DNA of 64,000 nt, taken from NCBI GenBank assembly GCA_018907035.1, contig JACCIC010000014.1:1835001-1899000 (forward strand). The letters are read 5' to 3'. The notes under the pieces were generated by a model, which had not been told where the DNA came from, ran no database searches, and was given only the letters and a program-made list of their open reading frames with translations. The stretch comes from Sycobia sp. Sy_11. Lineage: Eukaryota > Arthropoda > Insecta > Hymenoptera > Epichrysomallidae. A program made the position numbers and the translations under genes. Shown one piece after another: positions 37,051 to 50,300 of the stretch (position 1 is its first letter; the number at the start of each line of letters is the position of its first letter).

Positions 37051-38520
37051 TCAATTCAAAATAAGATTTTACTAATAAATTTACAATTTATGTATAAATA
37101 GATAGTCGCTTTAACTGAAGGTACAAGGTATAATTTATGAGATTGGTGATGCTTAAATTATGTTTTGGTATTTATAATGTCATGGTCAAGTTACAATAAA
37201 AAGTATTCATTTATTCATTCATACAAAGTATTCATTTATATATGAACTATAAAAATAATATGTAAATAATTCATAATAATAAAAATGTTTAAGTACGAAA
37301 TGTACACATTTGCTCAATAAAGTCCTTATAGTAAAAATAGTATCCATATTTTATCATTAGTTATAATATTATTCTTAAAGATAGTAATATAAAGTACAAG
37401 TCAGCCGCTGCATTTCGGTTGTTATTAAAATATAAAGCAATGGTGTTTCCAACAGTATTTTCTTTTTTCAATCGTTAATAGCACCTTCAGTCTTGGCTTC
37501 GTTTAAGACAAAAATTAACCGATTTATTAAACAGAGACAGTACCTTTTTATACGAATGCGACGATATATTATTTCATATACATAATTTTGGAATCGTTGG
37601 TAAAGTAACCTCTTATTTTATCATCTTTTCTTTTGTCGGGTTTGGAAAAAAAATATAGCCTATGTCTTTCCGAAGATGGTATAAAATATATACTTCGAAT
37701 TTGAGAGTTTTTTGAGACCTTCTCAAACTGCATTAGTAGTAAAATAAATAATAAAATAATGAGCAATGCGCTAACTTAGTCAAATTGGACATAACATAGA
37801 AACTCCAATTCATTGTTTATACTAATTACGTAGCAGCCTATAAAGTACTGATTGTTTATGCGCAATGGCTAATTAATAACTAAATTGTAGCCAAGCTACA
37901 ATTAAGTGACTTCAAACAAAAATTTTAATTAAGTTTGTCAAAAAAAAAAAAAAATCAAAATAGTTGCATGTAGACAACTGGTCACTGATCGTAAAGCACT
38001 TTATAAATGCGGTCCAGTACAGAAGAATAGATAGATTTTTGAAAGATCGAATGTTTACATACGAAGTATATAGAATAGAGAATGAATAAAAAATAGTTAT
38101 GAAAGGAATTAATGTATATGATCATGTAAGAACTGCATCTCAAGCTGAAATAATGGGAGCAACAGTGTCGATCTGAAATCAGTGCAAAGAAGGAGATAAG
38201 TGTTTTCAAGTAGTGACCATCAGAAATATATAAAATGCAATCAAACACCTATAAAGTGCATTTCGATACAGGTTTTCAAAATAGCTATGTAAGTAGTGTA
38301 GCATCGGTGTAATGATTTAGCATAGCATTGAAAATCTCTAAGTTTTTAAATTTTTCCTCACTGACAAATGGACAAGCAAATCGGACGGTAGTACGTGAAC
38401 GCCTGGCAAAAGGGGTAAAGCAGTCCACCAATACTCCTCACTCAATAAAAAAATTATTGTAAATAAAAAATATTTATAAGAAAAATTCAATTATTTTTCT
38501 AGATTATTTTAGAAGCAATT
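37051..38520. other. gene-free stretch after receptor gene 2
   Basis: AT-rich DNA without recognisable genes. Frames at 37569-37766 (-) and 37982-38248 (-) show no domain. Confidence 0.5.
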
Positions 38521-38525
38521 TTAGG

Positions 38526-39784
38526 ATGCGAACTTAGTTTCCGAACTTTTTTAACGGAAAAAGGACATTTATGATGGAAAATGGATACACGTTAGCTGAA
38601 TCAAAATATCTGCTGTCATTTTTTCCCATCTTTTTGGCAATATGGCGATATCGTGGCGAAAGAACGATGGCGGTTTTGAGGCGATCCAATCATCCATAAA
38701 TTCTCGCACTTCTTGAACATGTCGGAAGTTCGTATCAACGAGGTCGTGCTGCATCGACCTGAATAGGCGCTATGTCTGGCGAGTACTGCGCTATGTCTGG
38801 CTGGATGCGGCAACACTTTCCATTCAAGCTCCAACAGGGCGTTGTTAACGGCTTTCGCAACATGTGGCCAAGCGTTGTCATGCAAGAGAATGACTTTTCG
38901 CCTATTACTCGCGATTATTGATCTATGTTCGATCAATTTTTGTTGCAAATCATACAGTTGGCGTTTGTATACCTCGGCAGTGACGGTTTCATTCTGTTTT
39001 AGGAGCTCGTAGTACAGCACATCCTGTTGGTCCCACAAAATGCACAGCAATACCATTTGGCCGTGGATGTTCCGTTTTGGTATCGATGTGGACGGTTGGC
39101 CTGGGTCCGCCCATGACTTTTTGCGCTTATGATTGTCATAGCAGATCCACTTTTCATCACCATTTACAATACGCCACATAAAACTCTTCTTTTTTTTCCT
39201 GGAAAGCAAAGACAGTGAGATATTATATCGATTCATAATGGCACTTTCGGTCAAATCGTGTGGTATCAATTTTCCTTCTTTATGAATCTTTCCCATCGCA
39301 TGTAAACGTTTAACAACTGCTCTGTCGCTGACTTCTTACTTACTAGCGAGTTCTTTCTGCATTTGAGCTAAGTTTTCATCCAATAATGCTTGTAATTCAG
39401 TATCTTCAAACTTTTTCGCTTGCCCAGAACTTTCTTTGACATGAACATCAGTATCACATCTTCTAAACTACTGGAACGACTCTTTACATGTTGTAAGCGA
39501 TTGAGCTTGTTCGCCATAACATTCTTGAAACAATCGATAAGTTTCTGCAACACTTTTTTTCAAATCAAGATAGTGCAAAAGCGCGTGTTGAAAAAACCAT
39601 TTATCACGATTCATTTTTCACTGATCAAAAAATTATAATGTATATACAAATGATGGTACCTGTTAACTGAAATTTATTGGCAAATGCCAAAACTAAAAAA
39701 TAATTACTAGATCCGATACATCTGACTTTTCGTACTACTTATATAGCCATGCAAACGTGAAGGTCGGAAACTAAGCTTGCCTCC
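38526..39784 (-). mobile_element. mariner element D, full length, transposase broken
   Basis: Reads on the minus strand from 39784. Both ends are bounded by TA, with terminal repeats GGAGGCAAGCTTAGTTTCC (right) and GGATGCGAACTTAGTTTCC (left), followed by similar sequence. The transposase starts near 39614 (MNRDKWFFQHALLHYLDL) and contains FEDTELQALLDENLAQ, VNGDEKW (first Asp) and LLHDNAWPH (second Asp). In-frame stops occur near 39470 and 39345. Near 38790 a short local duplication (CTATGTCTGGC twice) shifts the frame just before the third Asp, and the rest continues in the frame 38754-38569 (FRHVQEVREFMDDWIA). About 1.26 kb. Confidence 0.85.
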
Positions 39785-39789
39785 TAATA

Positions 39790-41515
39790 ACTGTGACTAT
39801 ACAATTATTAAAATATTTAACGCATATTGGAAACAAAACTTACGGGTATTGAAGAAAAATCCGAATAATTGATACTATGTTAAATCTTCAGTCAAGGGAG
39901 AAGAATGTCGAACGTCGTATATACTAGCACAGATCCTTGTTGCGTTTCTATAAATATCGCGCAGATATTCTTGATCCATTTTTATTTACATTTTCTCAAT
40001 GTATAACACTTGTCGAACCTACATAATAAAATTAAGTTGTTGAAAGCTCAAATAAAAAGTTTACCTGAAAAACCAGTAAAGTTTCTGTGTTCTCTAGTAT
40101 TATACTTGTATATGCTTAAATCTCCTTCTCGAGATGTTGATTGTTGAACCATCTAGAGCTTCTTTGAGAGAGTAAAAGTTTCCACAACGTGCAGCGCAAC
40201 TAAAAACACATAACAATATTTGACTCAGCTTTTAACTTAATAAAGAAAAATAATAAACTATATTTGGTTTATATTATTATGCTTTATATGTATTCAGAAG
40301 ATCGAAAGAGTAAGTTCACTTATTATGTTTGGTCGTTTTTTAATGTTCATAATCATTCTGTAACAAACAAAGTAAAGGAAGAACACGTACTAAAATAATA
40401 CAAGCAATACAGAAGAAGCGCTTAGTATTCCTCGTAGTATTTTTACACGTTTATCCAGGAAAAATGACCTAGCAAGATTGTGATCATTCACGAAGATTAA
40501 AGGACAGAGAAAGAAGAGACAGATTTAAATCTGATAGTTTTGAATAGGAACAGCGTGCCAACAGGAGTCACACCTTAATTCAGAAGTGATAAAACAAAAG
40601 AGTAGAAACAATTTTCCGAACTCGTGTCAAATTTCTAGAAGTAAACCAAAATTTTTTTAAAAATTCCTAAAATATTCAATTTAACATTAGTTAGGAATAT
40701 TAACAATAAATTTTTGAATATTATTATATTAAGAAAAAATGTGACTCATGTAAGAGAAAAACTAATATATCATATAAAATTTCTTCTACTTGTAAAAAAA
40801 CTATATCGGATAAACATACTGAAAATTGAAAAAAATTTAAACGAATTGGGGCTCAATTTAGAAAATATTATTCGACTATTTTTATCGATATTATTTTTAA
40901 TTTTCTTCCTATTTTTATATGTATATTGAATTAAGTTAAATTGGTGAAAAAAGAAAAATAATATTAAGTATGTATATAATATAGTGATTAATATTTGTAA
41001 GATTTGATAAAGTTAATACAGAAATGCAATTCCGTAATAACCAAATTGAGCACAGCAAATTTTACTGCATTACGATCCATCTATTTTTTAATATATTATA
41101 TTATTTCAAAAATACTAAGTTCCTCAAAAAATCTTGATTGTTTCAGTGACTTTGATGAGGTATTTTTTCATTGTTACAAATCCTTTTATTGTAATAAATA
41201 AATTTGCTTTAGATTTAAGAAAACTAAACGTAATATAAACTCAATACTATTATACACCAAACCATTTTTTTAATGATTCTTTTCTCAAACATGATGTTTT
41301 TTTATTATGCGTTTTCATATTTTTATATTTTATCATGCGTTTATTATTAAATTATTTTTTCATAAAAAAGTATACCTAATTTTACTTACTTAGAACTAGG
41401 TGAGAATTTCAACTAACACCAACTCTTTTATAATAAGAAATTAATAAATAAAACAAACACTTCATTTTTATACTGTTTAATCGAAATATTTTGCGTATGC
41501 TTTCTACAATAACTT
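39790..41515. other. gene-free AT-rich stretch upstream of receptor gene 3
   Basis: Nothing supported. Frames at 40714-40929 and 41004-41201 are low-complexity and have no known domain. Confidence 0.5.
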
Positions 41516-41519
41516 CCTT

Positions 41520-41830
41520 GTGAGTAAGTAAAAAGGAAAATGAACAATAAGGCAACGTGTGCAATGCGCATGCGGTATACGACTTCTAGAAAAAAGATGC
41601 TTTTTAAATATTAAAGGCAGATAATAGTCCCCAGAGTAACAAAAAGAAAAATTCTTTATACCTGTGGGCAAACTTACATTGCACTGCGTAAATAATAAAT
41701 CACCTTTTTTGCTTAGTCTGAAGGTAACATCTTGTCCATTCCGCTTTGGTAAGTTCAACTGAAACATGTATTTTTACAAAGTCTAGTCAAATAGATGACT
41801 GCTGAGAAGATACTTTTAAAACATTTCATT
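41520..41830 (+). promoter_or_regulatory. conserved promoter and 5' leader of odorant receptor gene 3
   Basis: Carries TGCGCATGCGG at 41565-41575 (266 bp before the ATG), TTAAATATTAAAGGCAGATA near 41603-41622 with ATAGTCCCC following, the box CAAACTTACATTGCACTGCG with TAAATAATAAATCACC, and CAACTGAAACAT near 41757-41768. The same order as before genes 1 and 2. Confidence 0.6.
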
Positions 41831-44279
41831 ATGGAGGAGCTGCCGAAAACTGAACATCTCTACTTGCAGGTTTCTTATCCTATAAAATACATATTTTTTA
41901 TTTTTTAAAAGTTTTTTTCAGATCACATTTAAATTTACAAAATATAGATCCATATAATCTAATATTTCATTCTACTATGTTTTACAGGAACAACTAAATT
42001 CAGCAAAACTTGCTTTTTTATGGAACGAAAAAGTCTTCATGCTTTTCGGAATGAATCCGTTAAAATTTAACAATTTTTTATACCTATTAGTATTTTTTTA
42101 TGCAATAATACATTTCTTAATGTCCGCTGCGGACTTACCAAATAATACGGCGAATCAAACTGACTTCGTGGATTCCATTATAGAATGTGGATGTATGTGC
42201 ACAGTTCTATCTAAATTAATTATTTATGGAGTAAAACAGAAATGTCTTGCTAATCTTTTGATCGAAGTGAAAGCAGATTATTCCATTAATCATTTTAGAA
42301 ATATTGATGAAGTAAATCTATTAACAGCTTACATTTCACTAGTAAAATTTTTCTTCAAATATAGTATTGTGAGTGGTTGGGCAGCAGCAGGTCTCTATTT
42401 TATAAAATCGATAGACATAAGTTTATTAAGAGAAGCAATAACAGGTACGTACGCATAATTTATGATATTAATTAAATATGAATTTTATTAAGTTAATATT
42501 TTAGAAAGAATGGTAGTTGACTTAGAACAGTGTAAATAAAGGAGAATAATTTATAATTCTATAAAAATTTATAGTGGTAGTATTAATCAATCATCTTAAA
42601 ATGGATACATTATTCTTTTCTCATTTTTATTTCAATAACAATATTCTATTTTTCAAATATATGTATTATTATTATTATATAATGACATGTCATACATTTT
42701 ATTTTCTAATGACTCGATGTATTTCACTCTATTTAACTGAGCTGAATGCATTATCATAGTCAATATAACATTAGTGCAGTACTTCTTTTCTTTAGTTTGA
42801 AAAGTTACTTTTAAATGGCAGCTTCGTAGTCTGAAGTCTATCCATTTCCCTGATACCTAGCATTGTATATTCTAGAAGAAATTGATAGATAGATTGCAGA
42901 ACAAAATAGTCTATCAAGACATGATATATAGCATGTACTTAATTTCTTCAGCAACAGCATCAGGCGCTGATCTTTTGTAATTGATTAACAAAATTTCCTC
43001 TTCGATTATCTTCTTGGCACCCATTCAACGCCTTACTTTTCTTGGTTATAGAAATCAAGTATATCCTTGAGAGTATATCCAAAGTATATCCAAATATATA
43101 CCCTCAAGTATATCCAAAGAGCCACTGCTAGTTTGGAACAATACTCGGTACAGCACATTCACAACCGAGTAAAACTATACATTATTACCTAGCTTTATTA
43201 TTCCATTATGTGTTCAATTTCCTTTCATTAATTTTTTTATAACCAATTCCAGTGGAGTTCGTATATTCGAGTTAGATTTATACTTTGATATAAACTGCAA
43301 AAAATTGAACTAATACGTTGGTCTCTATACAATGTCAAACATTATATAGGCTAAAATGTTAGCGTATTCTAGTCATCATCCAACTTGATAAATCGCCTTT
43401 TCTGTGCACTATATTAATTATAATTTTTACGATAAAAGCTGCGTTTATATTATATTAATTTATACCAGATAAGTGTCGAGCCCTAACTGTGGCCTCGTTA
43501 GAATTTTCACTATGCGTACATCTGTACTACAATCAACCGTCTATCATGATTCATTCTCTTCGAATTCCATCTTTTATGAACTAGCATGACTTCCAAATAT
43601 AACATTATCACAAAATCATATTATTTCTGTGTATTATCCAATTTAACAAAATCACTACAATATTTCACGAGAGACGAATAATAGATCTTGTTTATCTACT
43701 TTTTAAGATGAATGTACTTCTTTGCTTAACAAGTACTAAATATAGAAAAGCAAATTTTTTCAATATAACTTATCTTCTTTTCTTGGTACTTTGGTGTTTA
43801 CTGAGATACTACGTGATGAAATTTTTGTCAATGACTTTAGATGCACTGACATTATGGATACTATTAGCTCTGCTAATTAAAATATATTGTTTTGTCGTTT
43901 CTCAGCTAAAAATTTAAATTAAACAAATAAAACTCTAATAACATTTTTGAAATTAGTAAACTTAATATTCAAGAAGTAAAATTACGCAAATCAGAGTAAT
44001 TTCAGAACTCAAAATAATTTATGAAAAGTAAAGTCTATGAACTTTGGATATCAGAACAAAATTTTCATTACAGTTTCATTAAACAAACGAACCAATTGGA
44101 AACCCAATCATTACAGAAAATCTTTAAGCGACTCAGATCCGAAAATCACGTTAACATTTTCCGGTATTATTTGATAGTTTTATTTAGCAAAGCGTCGCAC
44201 CTGTATACTTTTATACTTATATTTTACTATTTCTCTCCCTCTATCTTTCTCACTGTCTTTCTCTCTCTGTCTCTCTCTC

Positions 44280-44373
<94 letters not shown>

Positions 44374-47300
44374 GTTACAAACTCTGTGATCAATCTTGGA
44401 ACTAGCAGCATAGACATCAATGAAATCGAACAGATGTTTACCAATCTGATTATGACATTGCCTAATCACTTGGCTCCTATAAAGTGAATTAAAATCAATT
44501 CAAATAGAAACGCAGGATTTTTATACATCTTCGTGCACTAATCAAAAATTGCTATAATGTAAATCAAATGGCAAAAAATACGGGTTCTTATGTTAATTTT
44601 TTGCGATTCAGATAGTCCAGGCACAAGTAAAAATACTCTTGACTCTGCCAAGAACCATCGTATTTCTTGAAAACTTGACAGAGTTTAAAGTCATATTGAC
44701 GAAGAGAAAGTTTTAAGGTAATTATACATCACGAAATCTGGTGAGCACTTACCATTATCACAATTAACTACAAATTTTCTAGGCATTCTTCAATCTTCTA
44801 TTGTTAATAAAGGTCATCTCATTCTGAAAATAATAATCAGGTCTCCATGAATACACCACTTAATCTGAGGCCACCATGTTTTGATTTTAGTGTAGTATAG
44901 GAATCAGAAGTGTACAAAGCTTTCCTATAATCATCTTCCAAAGATATGAGCGATCATCTTAATCTGCCTTTGTAATGTATTATTTAAAAATTCTTGTAGT
45001 AAGCCCTTATTCTATCCTTAGCAAAATCAAACTCCTGTTCTGATACAACACCTGTAGCACTACAACCCGAAATTTTTAAAGTTGTTAAACAATTTGATGA
45101 AACTCATAAATTGTTATATGCAAAGCAAGCACTAAATCTTTCGAAAGGTAAAACAATGCTACTTAACAGTCAACTGTATCTAAATCGCGTTGATATTTCC
45201 TCACTCCTTATAATTTATTATATATTGACAACTTTCGAATTCCGTATCATAGTAAAGTTCAATTAGGTATTAAAGAGGAGCTGAATCTTACATTTTAGAG
45301 CTTGCACTTTATTTCAGGTAATATACCGTTTTCAGCGTTGCAAATTATTGAGTTATTTATAGTATATGTAGACGTGAGTTTCTTATAACTGCATCTATAA
45401 TTTTCATTATCTTTTATTATTCTTTTTTCAAAATTAACCGGTAAGAACGCTCTAAGTTCCCTTCGATATTTAGTTCGACGATGTAACTAAACAAAAATCC
45501 TGCTATATCCGAAATGACGTACTGAGTCACTTAAGGCATCCGTTATTATCCAATCTTCCATGATCATTAGTTTAGTCCTTATTGCGAACATCGATTAGCA
45601 ATCTCATTGAGTTCAAGAACTTGATAAAAGAAATTCTATTACAATCTAATTTAGATGATTGGCATGGTCGAGTCCTTAGCAAAGTTCTACCTGTTTATTT
45701 GTCTTGTCTCACTACTAGTCATTACTATGACTATTAATTTTATTATTTCTATATTACTTTTAATTTTATAAATTAATACCATGAATAATTTAAAAGTTAA
45801 TGATTTTATATAATGATTGGTTTTAAAAACTTCAAATTACGTATATTTTTGTATTATATTAAATTATATTAAAAAAGTATATTTTATATTAAATTCTTAA
45901 ATTGTTTCATTTCTTTCATTGAATGTATACTATACTCAAGACATTTCATTATAACATAATATATCTTTATATATATAGAGTCTGTAACTTAAAAAGTTCG
46001 TGTTTGTTACTAACTTCCTATCTATCTTTTGCGCTATTTTTTGGCAATATATTTTATATATCGAAGTATCAATTATCAACATAAGTTTATACACAATTTT
46101 TTTTGTGTTGTAAATGTCGAATTACATATGCAAAAAACACCATAACAAATTTACAAATAAATTTACATTGGACGTTTAATTAAGAAAAATACGCCCGAAG
46201 CTCATAGTTTGTTCTTAAAAGCAAATCTTGAATAAGCTTAAGATATTAGAATGAATCCAAATTTGATTTTGATATCAAAGCCGAAGAACACCAACAAAAA
46301 AATTTAAGGATAATGAATTGGAGTCATTTCTTCATGTTCGTGTTCAATTCAAGAAGAACTTACTGCAGCGTTGGTAGTAGCGCGGCATTTCTAAACATCT
46401 AAAATCACTGGAATCCATCGTAAAGTTAGGAAATTATTTTCTGGCTTCGAATTTTTGCTTCAGCGAGATAAAAAAAGTCGTTTTTACATTGAATTGTTTC
46501 TGAAGATACAAAGTAAATTTATTACGATAATGTAATGCACAAAAGATCATGGATCATTCCAGACGAACTAGAGACGTAACATTTAAAGTGAAAAATCCAT
46601 GCAATCAAAGTGATACTTTATATTTGGAGAATCAGAAAGATCTAATCTACAGTTAACGTTAATGGACAATTCAAACGAACACAATCGATATGCTTGAAAT
46701 GAAGATTGCGAGAAAATCACAAAAATCATAAAAAAGTCTTTTTTCGGCCATACACCATGTCCTTACTGAAGTATGCTTCAGCTAAAAGTTTCAAATATTC
46801 ACGTGATGTGTTTCTGTCCTCCAAAGATAAGATAGAGCAAAGGATAATATTTTGAATAATGTATTTTTTCATTTTCTTATTGATGTAAAGCCCCAATGTT
46901 CAACAAAAATACGAACTATTTAATTTTCAGGCCAAATATATATATATAACTTCTAAGAAATAAGAAATATATCGTTCAACTACAGGTTCTGTAAATGTGA
47001 CATCGTTTAGCTTGCCGTACCACATCCGCTTTTATGTTCCAGTCACAAATTTTAATACCTATCTAATCGCCGTTTTCTATTTAATACCAATGATTCCTCT
47101 ATATGTGTTTACTTTCATGGCAGACATGAATTTAATGCTGGGACTGGTAGCTCATATTTGTGGACTATTATCGGGATTGTCACACGTTGTGATTGAGCAG
47201 ATTACAGAAGATACTATTCAATTTAGATACCACATAGGAAAAGTTATTGCCCGTCATCAACGCTTAATTAGGTATTATAATTTTTATTTAATGCTATTAA

Positions 47301-50300
47301 TCATCCTCGCAACACAACTTCTGCAATTTTAATGTAGCTAATAAAATTCATGTACTTCTGAAATGATTCTGTTATAATGTTCAGTGTAATTCCGTACCTA
47401 GTTAAGTTTTTCTAGTTAATAATTTAAGATTTCTTAATGTTATTGAAAGTCTATTAATGCCTCCAAGTACTGGTGCTAATCGGCGGTGGAGGTCTACGAT
47501 GTGTTTGTAAATAAAGCTCGTGTACATTTTTACAAAGATGTTTGTGTCAAGCAGCCGAGACTGGAATTTGAATCCGGATGACCGAATTACTAAACCTTCG
47601 ATCTACCCATCGTAGACCTTAAGACTTTGAATATTAATACCAATCTGTTGGAAGATTTTTGTGTAATTGCAGGTTGTGTTACTTAGAAACTTTACTACGT
47701 CTAATCAAAAAGTAGCTAGAAATTTTTTAATAACCAAGTGGTTCGAGTATTATATATATTAATATTCAATAAAATTTAGTTAATCTCTAATTAATTGTTA
47801 ATTCAATGGAAAGCCGAAAGTTTTTATCGAAGTTTAAAAATATCGCATAATTACATAATATTAATATATTTAAAATTAGAATATCGCATACTTAGATAAA
47901 ATGAATATAGTGCTGATACTAAAATAAAATCTTATTTATGCTTCAGATCTTTACATAATAGATATACTATTGCTTACAAAAAGTTCATTTGCAACATATA
48001 TTATTCATTGTTAAAAAATTCTCGTCACTCCTTTTTTAGATGTGGGAAAATGAAGATCATTTTAGTTTTAAATAGATTATAATTAGATATAATACTAACA
48101 TATTCAAAATGTCTAAGATTGTCGCAAGCAGTCGATTCTGTATTTAGTTTATTAATGCTGCAACAACTTTTGGGTGTCGTATTTTTTCTAACTATTATTG
48201 GATATAGTGCTTTATTGGTAAGGTGTATTGTTACTTGTAGAGAATAAAATAAAAGTGACCATAAATCAAAAAAGTAATTACGTGAAAGATTTCTTTGTTA
48301 ATCAAAATTGTAATAAAATGGATCAGAAATATCAATTTTTAGTTGAATTTAAATGAATATTGAAAGCTTCTACTTTCTACAGATAAATGTTTGTTCAAGC
48401 GCGAAAATGGTCAGGAATTTTATGAAGAACACTTAGCTTAGGTATTTTAATGGTCAGTAAAAAAAATCTTAACTTTGCACGCATGTTAGAAATATTGGAA
48501 TAGTATAAGTATAACCGTGTAGCGAGTATATATATATTAGCAAACCTTTGTTTTGACAGGTACAACTGCACTCGATACTGTCAGTACAATGTACTGTAGC
48601 TATTTCACACTACCAACCAACATATGTATACGTGTCCGTGCTGAGACCGGCTTCTAGAACAATTCCTGCTTTTGTAAATCTTTTTTTCTTGGTGCATGTA
48701 TAAGTGTGAGTGTTGTTTATATTTGTTACATATTAATTTTTCTGATTTAAAACTGGTCTTATTTGGTAGATATAAATGCACTCATTTACGTGAGATATTT
48801 CCTTTCTTTATAGAATGCCTAGAAAATATAGAAATCTGAATAATAAATCTGCATCAAGTAAAATTGTTACACATATATTGTCCTTACTTTCTAGAAACTG
48901 GAAAAGCAATTAGTTATTCAATAAATCTTATATATTTTATATAAAAAATACAGAAGATATTTTATCAGAATATCTTGAACTTTAATATCACATTTAGATT
49001 AAATTTTTATATAATTTTCGTTTTGTAATTTGTGCTACTTATTGCTTATCGCTGGTTAGTTTCATGTATTTATAATCATTTTTTAGACTATAATAATTCT
49101 AATGTAATTATGACACGAAGTCATAATAATCGACCGGAAAGGTGATAACCATCGATTTCTAGCATTCACAAAGTTTGATCTATGCCAAGTACCTAGAAAA
49201 GGACAAGAAGATATCAGTACTGTGCTATGCTTAATTATTGGGCGGATTTGACGATAAATTGTAGAAAAAACAGATCCATTTGGCGAAGAAAAAAGTGCTC
49301 CTCTACTATGACACAATGCACGCTAGCTTATACCTCCACCCCCGCTATGACCAAATTGATCGCGAAGTTTACTATTTGGTATAAATTTGATCTAAATCTA
49401 TATAAGGTTTTATAGATCCAATTTGTTTGAAAGGTTAAAATATGTATTTTATCTGTTGGCAAATATGAATTCACATAAAAAATTGAATTTCCTTTATTAT
49501 GGAACGACAGCTTTGTGAAGCCATAGAATCGTATGTGCAGAGAATAAAATAATGAAGTACAACTGTATTGTATTGAGTAAACTAAAACTTATAATATGTT
49601 CCGAGGAGAAATCTTATAAAATAACGAGAAAATATTAAAATATATCCTAAGTTTGTTATATTTATCGAGATAAAATGTACTTTATTAGACTGTAAAACAT
49701 TAATTCATACGAAGTTTGTACTATTTATACTTTCTTATTTAAAACTCTTTAGTTCTCTATAACAGTATTAGCCATTGCATTTTACTTTATTAAAAAGCGA
49801 TTTTAGCACCAGATTTCAAGAAAGAAAAAAAATGTCAAGCATTGTTATGAACGAATGGGACAGAAATAATTAATAAAAACTTAAATGTTTGAAAATATTT
49901 TAATATTAAATTTAAATTGTTGACAATAAGTAATCGTGATGTACCGGTTAGAAAGCCAGCAGAATAATAAACTCAGGAAAGAATTTTTCCGGAGTTTCGC
50001 GAATTCGGCGATAAGATGAAACATATCCGATCTTGAAAAACTTCGGCTCGCAGCCTGGCGGCCCGGAAATATTTCACATGTCGTGAATATTATTATCAAC
50101 TCCATTTGAGAGAGATTATTTATTTTCAGCTTTCGAAAATGCCCATGCTTTCTATCGAGTAAAATGCATGTGCTGAAGAATACAGCTTTCGAAAACCTAA
50201 GTTTTCCGGGCACGGCACCGGGATCTCCAGCACATACATTATCTCATATAAACCATGGTGTTTTCCAGTCATAGCACTGTACTAATATGAAGTCTTCTCG

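Noticed and set aside
44250..44444. Open frames of 64 and 117 codons over the CT tract
   Set aside because: They consist of SL or RE repeats from the microsatellite.
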